Source: Natronococcus occultus SP4
Lineage (GTDB): Archaea > Halobacteriota > Halobacteria > Halobacteriales > Natrialbaceae
DNA: 64,000 nt
NCBI RefSeq assembly: GCF_000328685.1
Contig: NC_019974.1
Span: 2,905,001-2,969,000 of the forward strand
Direction: 5' to 3'
Shown: one piece after another, positions 9,322 to 18,178 of the stretch
Position numbering within the stretch: the stretch's first letter is position 1
How the letters are laid out: every line of letters begins with the position of its first letter
Made by a program: the position numbers and the translations under genes
The notes under the pieces: model-generated
What the model was told of the DNA's origin: nothing
What the model saw: the letters and a program-made list of their open reading frames with translations, nothing else
Database searches by the model: none

Positions 9322-9975
9322 ACGAGGACCGATACTGGCCATCCACTAATAACCGTGCTGATGGGCGCAACGTTTCGGCCGGGGCGTGCGGACCAGCGCT
9401 CGGCTGGTTCGGGCTCCCCCCGCCAGGAATCCACCGTGGTCACCACGAACCGAGGGGCTGCGAGTTCCTCCCGGACGAGCGGGTCGAGCGGGGGTCCGGG
9501 GGATCCTCGAGGTGGATCCCGCGAGGACGACGCGTCCGGAGCGAGCGACCACGCCGCAGACGAGCCCCACAGGCGGGACGGCGACGGTCCCGAACTCGGT
9601 CTCGAGCCGGCGCCGGCTGGCGACGAGCGGCGCGGCGAGCACGGGCGCCGTGCCGAGGGGTGGACACGGAGCCCGCGGCGCCAGTGGTCGGCAGCGTGGT
9701 CCGCGCCGGGACCGTGGCGCGCTAGCCAGGTGCGTCCGCGGTCGGTACGTAAGGGCCCGTCCTCGCGAGCGGCGGTCGGCCGGTGATGGCACCGGCGAGG
9801 AGCAGCCGTGCGTCGTCCCACGGCCAGCCAATCGGTGGTCTCGTCCCACTCGGCCTCCGGCTCGGCCGAGGCCGGCCCGGACGCCCGCGGCCGATCGGGA
9901 CCCCACGTGGGCGGCTCGTCTGTGACCGGCACCGGTCGGTGACCAGCCCCACCCCGCGCTGCCCCAGGGGAAACT
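9322..9975. other. very GC-rich interval without a supported gene
   Basis: All six frames are open for long distances because of extreme GC content, but translations are Arg/Pro/Ala-rich and unlike haloarchaeal proteins. A minus-strand phrase WPWDDARLLLAGAITGRPPL (about 9760-9830) looks protein-like and may belong to a broken gene. No start, stop or family could be assigned. Confidence 0.3.
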
Positions 9976-10242
9976 TCAGCCGCCGGCAAGCCGCTGGACG
10001 CATGCCCGACAGAACGTGTAGCCGGGGTCGTTCGCCGTCCCACAGGCCGGACAGCGCCTCTGGCGGGGGCCAGCGCCGTCGGGCGGTCGGTCCGTCCGTC
10101 CGTCGCCGACGGGCGTCCCCGCGTCGGCGGGCGACCGCCGCTCCGAGCCCGCCTCCGCCACGGTCGTGCGGTACATCGCCACCAGGACGATCCCCCACGG
10201 CCCGACGAGGAAGAGGACGCCCACGATGGTAATTAGGCCCAT
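9976..10242 (-). CDS. small membrane protein with C-terminal zinc ribbon
   Basis: An 88-residue protein. The start at 10242 (MGLITIVGVLFLVGPWGIVL) gives one membrane helix (about residues 2-24), then a polar, Pro/Gly-rich linker (about 30-60) and a terminal zinc ribbon CPACGTANDPGYTFCRACVQ (about 65-84). The layout of an anchored helix plus CPxCG ribbon is frequent in haloarchaeal small proteins of unknown function. It would sit in the cytoplasmic membrane with the ribbon probably inside. Confidence 0.7.
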   Translation of the reverse strand: MGLITIVGVLFLVGPWGIVLVAMYRTTVAEAGSERRSPADAGTPVGDGRTDRPPDGAGPRQRRCPACGTANDPGYTFCRACVQRLAGG

Positions 10243-10766
10243 GGGAGGTATACACATAGTGGGCGAGCGCTGGTAGTCCTTGCGCGTGGCTCCTGGCAGC
10301 CGGCGCTGAGTGGGAGTGGGGAGCGCGAGGTCGTGCCCGCGACCGGCCTGTCAGCGCTACCGACCAGTGCCCCCGTACTCGGTGCCGTGTACCGACTGTG
10401 AGCTAGGCGTCAGTCCGACCGCGGCCGCGCCGGTGCGGCCCGTGGCACGGGCGACGGTCGCGGTCGAGCGGCTCCGCATCACAGCGTGCGCCGACGGGCG
10501 CCGTCCTCGTCCGGATATGACGGGGCAGCTTTCCGACTCGTCTTTCTTCCGGTGCCCGCTGGCTGGTGCGCGGTAGTTCTCTTAACTTGTGATGAGGTCA
10601 GTTCCGGTCGTACGAGAGACAGTGCGCAGCTCTCACAGCGCGTGGACACACTGGCTTACTCCCCGATCAAATCGCTCGGGTCCTCGAGAATCAGACAGCT
10701 CCCGCTCTTCACAGAGTTCGACACAAAATCAACCGCAGGTGGACGCCGACTTGATTCCGGCCTGTC
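10243..10766. other. intergenic, no gene supported
   Basis: No frame here has haloarchaeal protein composition or a recognisable motif. The stretch probably consists of decayed sequence between the zinc-ribbon gene and the chimeric protease remnant. Confidence 0.3.
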
Positions 10767-11838
10767 TTAGACGCGCTCGACCGTGTTCAGCGCGTTGACG
10801 CGCCCGGCCCCGAGTTCGGGGTCGCCGCGGTTGTCCGCGACCTCCGCGCCGTGTCGGATGGCTTGGAGCACCTGTTGTGGGTTCGCGTCGGGGTCGAGTT
10901 CGCGCACGAGCGCGGCGAGGCCGGTGACCTGCGGAGCCGCCATCGACGTGCCCGCAAACCAGTCGTAATCGCTGTCGTCCGGGCCATCGCCCTCGGGGAC
11001 CGTCGAGAAGACGAAGCTGAGCGGAGCGGGCCACTCGACGTCGGCCTCCGGGTCGACCGACAGCTCCTCGGTTTCGTAGCCGCCGCCGGGCGCGCCGACG
11101 TCGACGTCGTTCCGCCCCCAGTTCGAGTAGAACGACAGTTCGTCGTTTGGTCCGGTAGCGCTGACACCGACGACACCAGCGAGCCCGTTCCAGAGGCGGA
11201 CCCAGCCACCCTGCAGGTCCGTTTCATCGTTGCCAGCCGACCCGACGTACAGCGTGCCTTCGCGTCGTCCGTAGTTGGCGACCGGCTGGAACAGCTGACG
11301 GTAGAATCCGACGTCCACATCCTGGGGGGCCTGCATGGAGCCGAGGCTGATGTTGGCGGCGTCCGCGCCGACGGCGGCGGCGTACTCCATCCCGGCCATG
11401 ATGTCGCCCATCGATCCTGTGCCATACCCCAGCACGTCCACGGAGATGATGACCGCGTCGGGAGCCGTCCCGGTCATGGCGACATCCCCAGCGGCGGCCG
11501 CCGTCCCCGCGACGTGGGTGCCGTGACCGTTCGGGTCTCCTTGGTGACCGCTGTCCGTTCCAAAGGCGATCGTCGCGCTCGCGTCGGTGTCGAGATTCGG
11601 GAGGTCCGGGTGTTCGGCGACGCCCGTGTCGATGATCGCTACCGTCGTCCCCTCGCCCGTAGCGTAGGCCTGAGCCTCGCGAACGTCCTGGACCTGCTTA
11701 TCCCAGAGCAGGTCGTCATACACGTCCTCGGGGTCGTCCGGGATCTCAGGGTGTTCGTCTTCGGTTTCGATCACCGGTTCGACTTCGAGCGCGATGTCTC
11801 GCTCGGCGGCAGTGATACCGCCGACAGCTTCGAGATCG
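10767..11838 (-). pseudogene. subtilase catalytic domain fused in frame to an epimerase fragment
   Basis: An S8 peptidase domain with all catalytic motifs (VAIIDTG, HGTHVAGTAAA, SAGNDE, GTSMAAP) reads without interruption to its stop. It lacks the Tat signal and the first part of the propeptide. Instead, the frame continues upstream without a stop into 70 residues of a sugar epimerase (through LLTDDAAD), so one open frame spans about 10767-12047 and beyond. The junction at about 11838 is abrupt. Without a signal the protease could not be exported, so I treat it as a pseudogene created by a deletion or recombination. The catalytic domain is a diverged paralogue of the intact halolysin at 6922-8190; both end RINALDTVE/RVNALNTVE. 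Confidence 0.8.
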
Positions 11839-12570
11839 TCGGCCGCGTCGTCGGTCAGCAGCTGGCGGTTCGCGTCGACGACGTCGTCGATGTAGGTGAA
11901 GTCACGCGTCTGGGCGCCGTCGCCGTAGATCACTGGCGGCTCGCCGTTGAGACACCGCGAGACGACGTTGCTGATCGCCATGTTCGGGCGCATCCGCGGG
12001 CCGTAGACGGTGAAGTAGCGCAGCGACACCGTGGGGAGTCCGTACACCTCGTGGTAGACGCGAGCGTCCTGCTCGCCGGCGAGTTTGGAGACGCCGTAGA
12101 GACTAGGGCGTCGTCGGGTGGGCCTCGGCGGAGGGAAGGTACTCGGGTTTGCCGGCCACCGAGGACGAGCTGGCGAGGACCACGCGGTCGGTCTCGGAGT
12201 CGCGGACCGCGTCGGGGACGTTCAGCGTGCCGGCGACGGTGATATCGTTGGGGTTCCGTGGGTCGTCGACGCTGGTGCGGACCCCGGTCTGGGCGGCTGG
12301 TGGGAGCTCACCTCGGCGTCGCCGACGAGCTCGGCGACCAGGTCGGCGTCCCGGACGTCGCCGTCGACGAACGCGTCCGTGCCGTCGGTGGCGGCGGCGT
12401 CCTCGCAGATCTCGATCGTCCGTTCCGTGATCCTCATGTCGTCGGAGGGAGCCAGATCGTCGAGTCCCGTCACGTCGTGGCCCGCCTGGGCGAACGCCTC
12501 CGCGAGGTGGCCGCCGATGCAGCCGGTCCCATCCGTTACTACGACGTCCGTGTGCGGAGAGTGCGTCCGT
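11839..12570 (-). pseudogene. NAD-dependent sugar epimerase, 3'-truncated and frameshifted
   Basis: Three consecutive frames rebuild most of an extended SDR epimerase. The N-terminal Rossmann motif reads TDGTGCIGGHLAEAFAQAGH (one Gly replaced by Asp), followed by DVRDADLVAELVGDAEV; the next frame gives VRDSETDRVVLASSSSVAGK; the third gives SLYGVSKLAGEQDARVYHEV with the YxxxK motif, then YFTVYGPRMRPNMAISN. The frameshifts lie near 12270 and 12110. The gene is cut at about 11838, where it joins the subtilase. The 6088-6710 copy carries the missing C-terminus. Confidence 0.8.
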
Positions 12571-13224
12571 ACACATCGGAGTCTCATTGCCGTCGTCGCC
12601 AGGGCCGTCCTCGTGGCGCTCGAAAGCAACGGACAACAGAGCGGTGCCTCCGCAAACCGACGCCAGCGTGATGGCGTCCCATCGCCGACCACGGATAGCT
12701 ATGTCTCCCACCGATGGCACGACGGTGACGACCCACACCGACAGAGAGGGCCGTGGGGCGCCTGCAGGTAGCGGCCGGACTATTACTCCGGGAGTCAGGT
12801 CTTCCCCGGCTCAGATTCACAGTGAGCCGAAAACTCTCACACTGTATCGGCAGCGGTGGGTGCTCGAAGCCGTAGTGATCCGTCAGCTGTGTTAGTTGGT
12901 GGATCGCGATGAGTTCGATCACGTCCTCACCCGTGCTCATCGACGCTTGAGCCTCGATAAAAGATCTGATACTACCCAGCCATGTGCTTCTGACCGCATA
13001 GAGTGTGCTCGGAAAGCCACAAGCGCGATCGATGGTGATCGAACGCCCTCCTCTCCGTTCTAGGTAGTATCGGATCCACCACAGGTACGATAATGTAGAT
13101 TTTTTAAAAGAGATAGGTATATATGTTAGAATATAGAACAACCGTGACATCCAATGGTCATCGGTCTGGATGGTGTGTCTCGATGGTTGTTCAGCAAACT
13201 AGAGTGCTGGACAGGAGGCAAAGT
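12571..13224. other. intergenic upstream of the glycan cluster
   Basis: The left part is decayed GC-rich sequence. On the minus strand 12830-12940 reads LIAIHQLTQLTDHYGFEHPP, a short fragment I cannot assign. The right part (13085-13130) is AT-rich and holds the likely promoter of the deacetylase operon. Confidence 0.3.
13103..13109 (+). promoter_or_regulatory. probable TATA box of the deacetylase operon
   Basis: TTTAAAA within an AT-rich patch, about 115 bases upstream of the deacetylase start. A second AT run (TATATATG, near 13119) is an alternative. The leader would be about 90 bases, long for a haloarchaeon, and includes a GGAGG ribosome-binding site at 13214. Confidence 0.35.
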
Positions 13225-14118
13225 ATGAACGGCGAGCAGGTCGCGTGTCTGACGCTTGACCTCGAGAACGACTGGTACTTCGACGATCCGGAGTACGATC
13301 ACCTCACGTTCGAGTACATCGACGACTATATCGAACTGATCAAACGTGTTGGCGTGCCGGTCACGTTCTTCGTCGTCGGGAGAACGATCGAGCGCTATCC
13401 CGACGTCATCGACAAGCTGGATCGGGAACTGGAGTGTGAGTTCCATCTGCACTCCTACCAGCACGACACGTCGAAGTCATACGATTTCCGGACCGAGATC
13501 CGAAAGGGGAAGGACGCGTTCGAGGCCCACTTCGGGTACGAGCCACAGGGGTACCGCGCCCCACAGGGGAACATCGATCCCGAGGAGTTCGCCGTCCTCG
13601 AAGAGGAGGGGTTCGCGTTCGACTCGAGTATCTTCCCGTCCTTTCGGCCGGGCGTCTACAGCAACCTCGACAAGCCGCTGACACCGTACGTCGTTGAAGG
13701 GACCGACGAGCTGGTCGAGGTGCCGATCGCGGCGACGCCCGGTACGCGGATTCCGGTCTGTCAAAGCTACTTGAAACTGTTCGGGCGATCGTATCTCGCC
13801 TACCTGAAGTACGCGCCGCTGCCCGATCCGCTCGTCTTCAACACGCATCTCCAGGACTTTTACCGGACCGAGTCTCACGACCGCCTCGCCCAGCCCAAGC
13901 GGGCGATTATGACGCGTAACATGGATGAATCGCTCGAGTTGTTCGCGGAGGCAATCGAGCAGATTCGGGGGCGGGGGTATGAGTTCGGGACGATGACAGA
14001 TATCGTCGAGTCGAACACGACAACTAAGGTAGAGTATGAAACGGACAAGGTTCCGTCCGTACAGAAAACCGAGCAGGATTCATCAGAAATATCTCCTGCT
14101 GACCCGACTGACGATTAA
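13225..14118 (+). CDS. polysaccharide deacetylase (NodB fold)
   Basis: A 297-residue carbohydrate esterase family 4 protein that would remove N-acetyl groups from sugar residues of a surface glycan or precursor. LTLDLEND (about residues 8-15) carries the catalytic/metal Asp, EFHLHSYQHD (about 73-82) the metal-binding HxxxH-like motif, and GYRAPQGN (about 107-114) the conserved RxPxG block. A late region (RGYEFGTM) matches the family's end. ATG at 13225 is preceded by GGAGG, while earlier in-frame starts lack a ribosome site. The next gene starts three bases after the stop, indicating an operon. Confidence 0.85.
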   Translation: MNGEQVACLTLDLENDWYFDDPEYDHLTFEYIDDYIELIKRVGVPVTFFVVGRTIERYPDVIDKLDRELECEFHLHSYQHDTSKSYDFRTEIRKGKDAFEAHFGYEPQGYRAPQGNIDPEEFAVLEEEGFAFDSSIFPSFRPGVYSNLDKPLTPYVVEGTDELVEVPIAATPGTRIPVCQSYLKLFGRSYLAYLKYAPLPDPLVFNTHLQDFYRTESHDRLAQPKRAIMTRNMDESLELFAEAIEQIRGRGYEFGTMTDIVESNTTTKVEYETDKVPSVQKTEQDSSEISPADPTDD

Positions 14119-14120
14119 TA

Positions 14121-15353
14121 ATGCGCGGAGAGTTTCGAACCGGAGAGGTCGATAAATCGCGGATACTTTCCCTTCTGGATGAGTCGTTCGAGGACTGGGG
14201 TGACGAGGAGCTCTTCCAGTGGAAGTACGACGAGTATCCTGGATACGATTCTGACAAGCACGTATACTCAATTACTATCGACGGCGAGCTGGCTGCGTTC
14301 CGCCGAATATTTCGGAAGGAGATCGTCGTCGGCGGAGAGACGATTCCGATCCACATCTACGGTGATACAGCTGTCGCGCCGAAGTATCAGGGGCAAGGAC
14401 TGTACTCGGAACTCTACGAGCGCACGAAAGCGTACAGCGAGCAAAGCGACGCGAAATACGTCGCCGCGTTTAATCGGAAGGGGAATCTCACGTTCGACGC
14501 GAACCGTAAGCGGGGTTGGTCGTACCGGACGCTTCCGTTGCAGCTACGGATTCTCTCTCCGAAGGCCGTTCTCGAGACGTATGCTTCGCTCATTACTGAT
14601 CAAATCCCACTGATCGACTCACTTGCAGAGTTGATCGGACATCGGTTGCATGTTGGTACAACTGATGGTCAGCTCACATTCGAAGACCTTGTCACTGATA
14701 GTACGAAGCCGACAGGTTGGTCAGTTGGACCAGTACTATCAGATACGGCGGTTACCAGTTATGTTGAAGCTGTGAGTACAGATGGAAATACTATCGCTGA
14801 TCTCGTCATGGCGTCAGCACAGCTTGCCGTAAACGGCCATATCTCAGTTGGTCACTCAGCTAACTCGACGACATCGGCGTATCACTCTACTGGCGAAATC
14901 GATGTTTCCGTCCAGCAGTCGGTATCTGATGCTGAAATTGACGAGTTGGTTGCGCTCTACCATAATCGCCCCTCGTTCTGTCGGACACGTGAAGACATAA
15001 GTCATATTACTCAATATCCGAAGTCGGATGTGCTTTTTGCTCGCCGTGATGGAGCGATTGTCGGCTACGCTGTTCTAGGAGCATACGAAAACAATGGAGT
15101 CGTCGAAGGACGTGTACTCGAACTCCAGACCAGAACCGACGATGAGGCCATTGCTAATAAGCTTCTTGAGCACGTCGAAACCCGTGCGCTTGAGCGTGGA
15201 TTCGAGTTAGTGTTAATACTGACCGACAGGCAACTCGGAGAACGATGGGCAGCGATTGATCAACAGGTCATCGTCTGGGACGAACTCGGACAACCAAACA
15301 ATCAGCCACTTCAACGTGAGCACCTACAGATCAGTCTCTATGATGTTGTATAA
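14121..15353 (+). CDS. GNAT-family acetyltransferase
   Basis: A 410-residue protein with an N-terminal GNAT domain: the acetyl-CoA loop is seen as VAPKYQGQGLYSELYE (about residues 90-105), preceded by the beta strands IHIYGDTAV. A second GNAT-like half may occupy residues 270-400 (VGYAVLGAYENN, then a helix). Haloarchaeal glycan clusters often contain such double GNAT proteins, probably acetylating amino-sugars or peptides; the substrate is unknown. It follows the deacetylase by two bases and is the last GC-rich gene before composition turns AT-rich; its own 3' half already leans that way. Confidence 0.75.
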   Translation: MRGEFRTGEVDKSRILSLLDESFEDWGDEELFQWKYDEYPGYDSDKHVYSITIDGELAAFRRIFRKEIVVGGETIPIHIYGDTAVAPKYQGQGLYSELYERTKAYSEQSDAKYVAAFNRKGNLTFDANRKRGWSYRTLPLQLRILSPKAVLETYASLITDQIPLIDSLAELIGHRLHVGTTDGQLTFEDLVTDSTKPTGWSVGPVLSDTAVTSYVEAVSTDGNTIADLVMASAQLAVNGHISVGHSANSTTSAYHSTGEIDVSVQQSVSDAEIDELVALYHNRPSFCRTREDISHITQYPKSDVLFARRDGAIVGYAVLGAYENNGVVEGRVLELQTRTDDEAIANKLLEHVETRALERGFELVLILTDRQLGERWAAIDQQVIVWDELGQPNNQPLQREHLQISLYDVV

Positions 15354-15433
15354 AGGTTTATTTGAATGATCACTAAAAGTAGAATGAGAACAAACACAAT
15401 CAGTTGGGGTTAAAATATGAATGTGAGACATAA

Positions 15434-16423
15434 ATGAAGGTATTGCAGATTGCTAGCACGAATATGGAATTCTTCCAAGAACAGGTCCGTATTCTAGAGG
15501 AAAAAGGAGTCGAAAGTGACGTCTTGTACTCAGGAACCCGGAGTACGGACTATCATACTGAGAAGGACGGTATAGGAGCCAAAATAATGAACACACTTTA
15601 TGGACACAACGCTGCGTACTATGGGATCCGCGCTGGTGTGTTTTACCCAAAAATTCTCAAACAATCTATTTTTGAAGAGTATGACATCGTCCATGTCAAT
15701 TCGGGTATGGTAGCACCACTAGCAATGATGCAACCACAGCGTCCACTTGTCACCACACTCTGGGGGGATGACCTGCTCAGTGACCGGCTTAATGGATATC
15801 AGAGTGAAATCACGAAACAATGTGCAAAGCGAAGTGATGCCACGATCGTCCGAAGTAAGGAAATGCGTGAAGAGCTCCCGTGTGATGCACAAATAATCCC
15901 AAGTGGTGTTGATATGGAAAAGTTCACGCCAATAGAGCAAGAAGAAGCTCTTCATCAGGTGGGATGGTCATCCGAAAAGAAGCATATTCTTTTTCCATAT
16001 AGTCCTTCACAGTCGAAAAAGAGATACCCGGCAGCTAAAAAAATAGTAGAGAAAGTTAATTACGAGATTGAGGAAAAGGTAGACATGAAAACTATTTCTG
16101 GAGTCCCTCATGAAGAGATGAATCTATACTACAGTGCTGCTGATGTTCTTCTTCTTCCGTCACTTCGAGAGGGATCACCCAATACGGTTAAGGAGGCAAT
16201 GGCTTGCAACCTACCTGTAGTATCAACTAATGTCGGTGATGTTCAAGAAAGAGTCGGTCCAGTTCGCAATTCCTTCGCTTGCAAAGGCGATGAAGAAATG
16301 AAAGAACGAGTACAACAAGTAGTAGTATCCGGTGAACGGTCAAATGGGAGAAAGTTTGTTGAGGAAGTGAGCCTAGATACGATGGGAGATCGTATTTTAT
16401 CGATTTATGAGGCTCTCTCATGA
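15434..16423 (+). CDS. glycosyltransferase family 4 (first of tandem pair)
   Basis: A 329-residue GT-B glycosyltransferase that would transfer a sugar from an NDP-donor to a growing lipid-linked glycan. The donor-binding motif LLLPSLREGSPNTVKEAM followed by ACNLPVVSTNVGD is clear (about residues 235-270), with HVNSGMVAPLA and TTLWGDDL in the N-terminal domain. Codons are AT-rich, unlike the upstream genes. It overlaps the next gene by four bases (ATGA). The next gene is a paralogue with the same layout, so the pair arose by tandem duplication and probably adds two successive residues. Confidence 0.9.
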   Translation: MKVLQIASTNMEFFQEQVRILEEKGVESDVLYSGTRSTDYHTEKDGIGAKIMNTLYGHNAAYYGIRAGVFYPKILKQSIFEEYDIVHVNSGMVAPLAMMQPQRPLVTTLWGDDLLSDRLNGYQSEITKQCAKRSDATIVRSKEMREELPCDAQIIPSGVDMEKFTPIEQEEALHQVGWSSEKKHILFPYSPSQSKKRYPAAKKIVEKVNYEIEEKVDMKTISGVPHEEMNLYYSAADVLLLPSLREGSPNTVKEAMACNLPVVSTNVGDVQERVGPVRNSFACKGDEEMKERVQQVVVSGERSNGRKFVEEVSLDTMGDRILSIYEALS

Positions 16424-17403
16424 AAGTTCTAAACTTAGTAACTACAAGCAATTCCGCACACTATCAAGAACAGCTCCGAGCACTAAATAGAAACAATATT
16501 GAACAGGATATATTATCTTCACACGAAACAGGTATAAGTCCAGATTCAAGTATCATTGCGAACTTACCAAGTGGACTCAAGCAGGTGTTATATTATGGAG
16601 CGACAACTACTTCCTACTATCCAAATGTACTCAAACACTCTATGAAGACTGGTGAGTACGATTTGCTACATGCTACTTCAGGTCTCGTCGCTCCTTTCGC
16701 GTTAGCGCAACCAATTCGACCAATAGTCGTTACCCTGTGGGGATCTGACTTGATGGGCAACTATTTCGCCGGGCACTATGACCGTGTCTGTGAATATTGC
16801 GCGAGCAAAGCTGATGCTACAATTGTTATGAGTCAAGAGATGAATGAACAACTAGATCAGGATGTATATGTGATACCTCATGGGATTGACTTAGAAAAAT
16901 TTAAACCAATATCGAAAGACGAGGCACAACGAGAGTTAGGCTGGAACTCTAAAAAGAAGCATGTCCTCTTCCCTTATAGTAAGAGTCGAAGTGTGAAGAG
17001 ATACCCCCTTGCAAAAGAAATTGTCGATGAAGTGAATGAGAGAACGGAGAAGGTGGTTGAACTCCATACAATTTCTGGAGAACCACATTCAAAAATACCG
17101 ATCTATATGAATGCTTCTGATTGCTTGTTGTTAACTTCAAAACATGAGGGGTCTCCAAATACGGTTAAGGAGGCGATGGCCTGTAATCTACCCGTGGTTT
17201 CAATTAATGTCGGTGACGTAGAAGAACGATTATCTGGGGTTTATCCATCAAAAGTCTGTGATAAGGAGTCCGAGCTCGCTGACTGTCTTGAGAACACATT
17301 GGATAAAGATATGCGTTCAAATGGGAGAGACCATATTCAGGATCTGAGCCTGAAAAAAATGGGTGAACAGATCGTAGAAGTCTATAAGTCGGTTCAAAAA
17401 TGA
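16420..17403 (+). CDS. glycosyltransferase family 4 (second of tandem pair)
   Basis: A 327-residue paralogue of the preceding gene, sharing blocks such as VTLWGSDLMGN, KKHVLFPYSKS and SPNTVKEAMACNLPVVSINV. It overlaps both neighbours by four bases (ATGA at 16420 and at 17400), a pattern of translational coupling in one operon. The two copies differ throughout, so the duplication is old and specificities have probably diverged. Confidence 0.9.
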   Translation: MKVLNLVTTSNSAHYQEQLRALNRNNIEQDILSSHETGISPDSSIIANLPSGLKQVLYYGATTTSYYPNVLKHSMKTGEYDLLHATSGLVAPFALAQPIRPIVVTLWGSDLMGNYFAGHYDRVCEYCASKADATIVMSQEMNEQLDQDVYVIPHGIDLEKFKPISKDEAQRELGWNSKKKHVLFPYSKSRSVKRYPLAKEIVDEVNERTEKVVELHTISGEPHSKIPIYMNASDCLLLTSKHEGSPNTVKEAMACNLPVVSINVGDVEERLSGVYPSKVCDKESELADCLENTLDKDMRSNGRDHIQDLSLKKMGEQIVEVYKSVQK

Positions 17404-18110
17404 ATAGGATGGTCCACCAGTTTGTGAGAATGTTGTCAGAAAAATATACAAACCATATTAATTATAGAGGATATAAATCGGATGGCTCTCCGTGTCAATT
17501 ACTCCAGATCGACCCGTCAAGAATAACTAAAATATCAGAAAACAAGCCATCTATCCTCTTCCCTGCTTTGTCAGATGTGAGAAGTGGTGATTGGGATCTT
17601 AATACAAGAAAAGTTGAAGATGATGTCGTATACGAATCGTTCGTAGAGCGGTTTAAAAGAGGCTCCTCCTGGGAAGAGACGGAGTATTATTCCTTCTTAA
17701 TTGATAAAATAGATTCAAAGGGACTCGAATGGGGCAGATATAATTCAAAAGAAGATATTAAGAGGCGTTGTGTGCTACTAGATGAATTATATAACAAAAT
17801 AAAAGAAAAGGGCTACCAATCCCAACGCGAACTCATTAGTGACTCGGAAGATCTCGTTCAGTTCCCGAAAAAGGATAGTTTGGGGACAATCTTACCTCCA
17901 GAATTTAGCGAGATTTCTATTGATATCTCTAGAAAGGGTGAGTTCCTCTGGGCTGCAGGAATGCACCGACTTTGCATTGCCCAATTACTAGAGATTGAAC
18001 AAGTACCTGTTCGAGTTAGAGTGCGGCATAGAAAATGGCAAGAGTATCGTGAAGCAATATATAACGGAGAGCAAGTTGGTAAAAGCCATCCGGATATTCA
18101 ACGTCTATAA
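17400..18110 (+). CDS. hypothetical protein with ParB-like fold features, glycan-cluster associated
   Basis: A 236-residue soluble protein. I do not recognise a named family with certainty. The C-terminal third (ISIDISRKGEFLWAAGMHRL, then CIAQLLEIEQVPVRVRVRHR) resembles the ParB/sulfiredoxin-type motif in which a (D/G)xHR loop is followed by a helix and a beta strand (IPVRV). In ParB proteins this loop binds nucleotides; comparable proteins occur in haloarchaeal glycan clusters. It is translationally coupled (ATGA overlap) to the second glycosyltransferase, so a role in the same pathway, for example as a kinase-like or nucleotide-dependent factor, is an inference from context. Confidence 0.5.
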   Translation: MNRMVHQFVRMLSEKYTNHINYRGYKSDGSPCQLLQIDPSRITKISENKPSILFPALSDVRSGDWDLNTRKVEDDVVYESFVERFKRGSSWEETEYYSFLIDKIDSKGLEWGRYNSKEDIKRRCVLLDELYNKIKEKGYQSQRELISDSEDLVQFPKKDSLGTILPPEFSEISIDISRKGEFLWAAGMHRLCIAQLLEIEQVPVRVRVRHRKWQEYREAIYNGEQVGKSHPDIQRL

Positions 18111-18178
18111 GCCCCTCTGGTCAATAGATAAATTGAGTCCAGAGACGGAACTCACAATACCCTATATCGTAATAAGGA

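Noticed and set aside
9346-10043. Long minus-strand frames of 186-351 codons
   Set aside because: Composition is Arg/Pro/Gly/Ala-rich and basic, unlike haloarchaeal proteins; several overlapping frames are equally open, as expected for very GC-rich non-coding DNA.
10851-12242. 463-codon plus-strand frame
   Set aside because: Antisense shadow of the subtilase/epimerase remnants; no domain seen.
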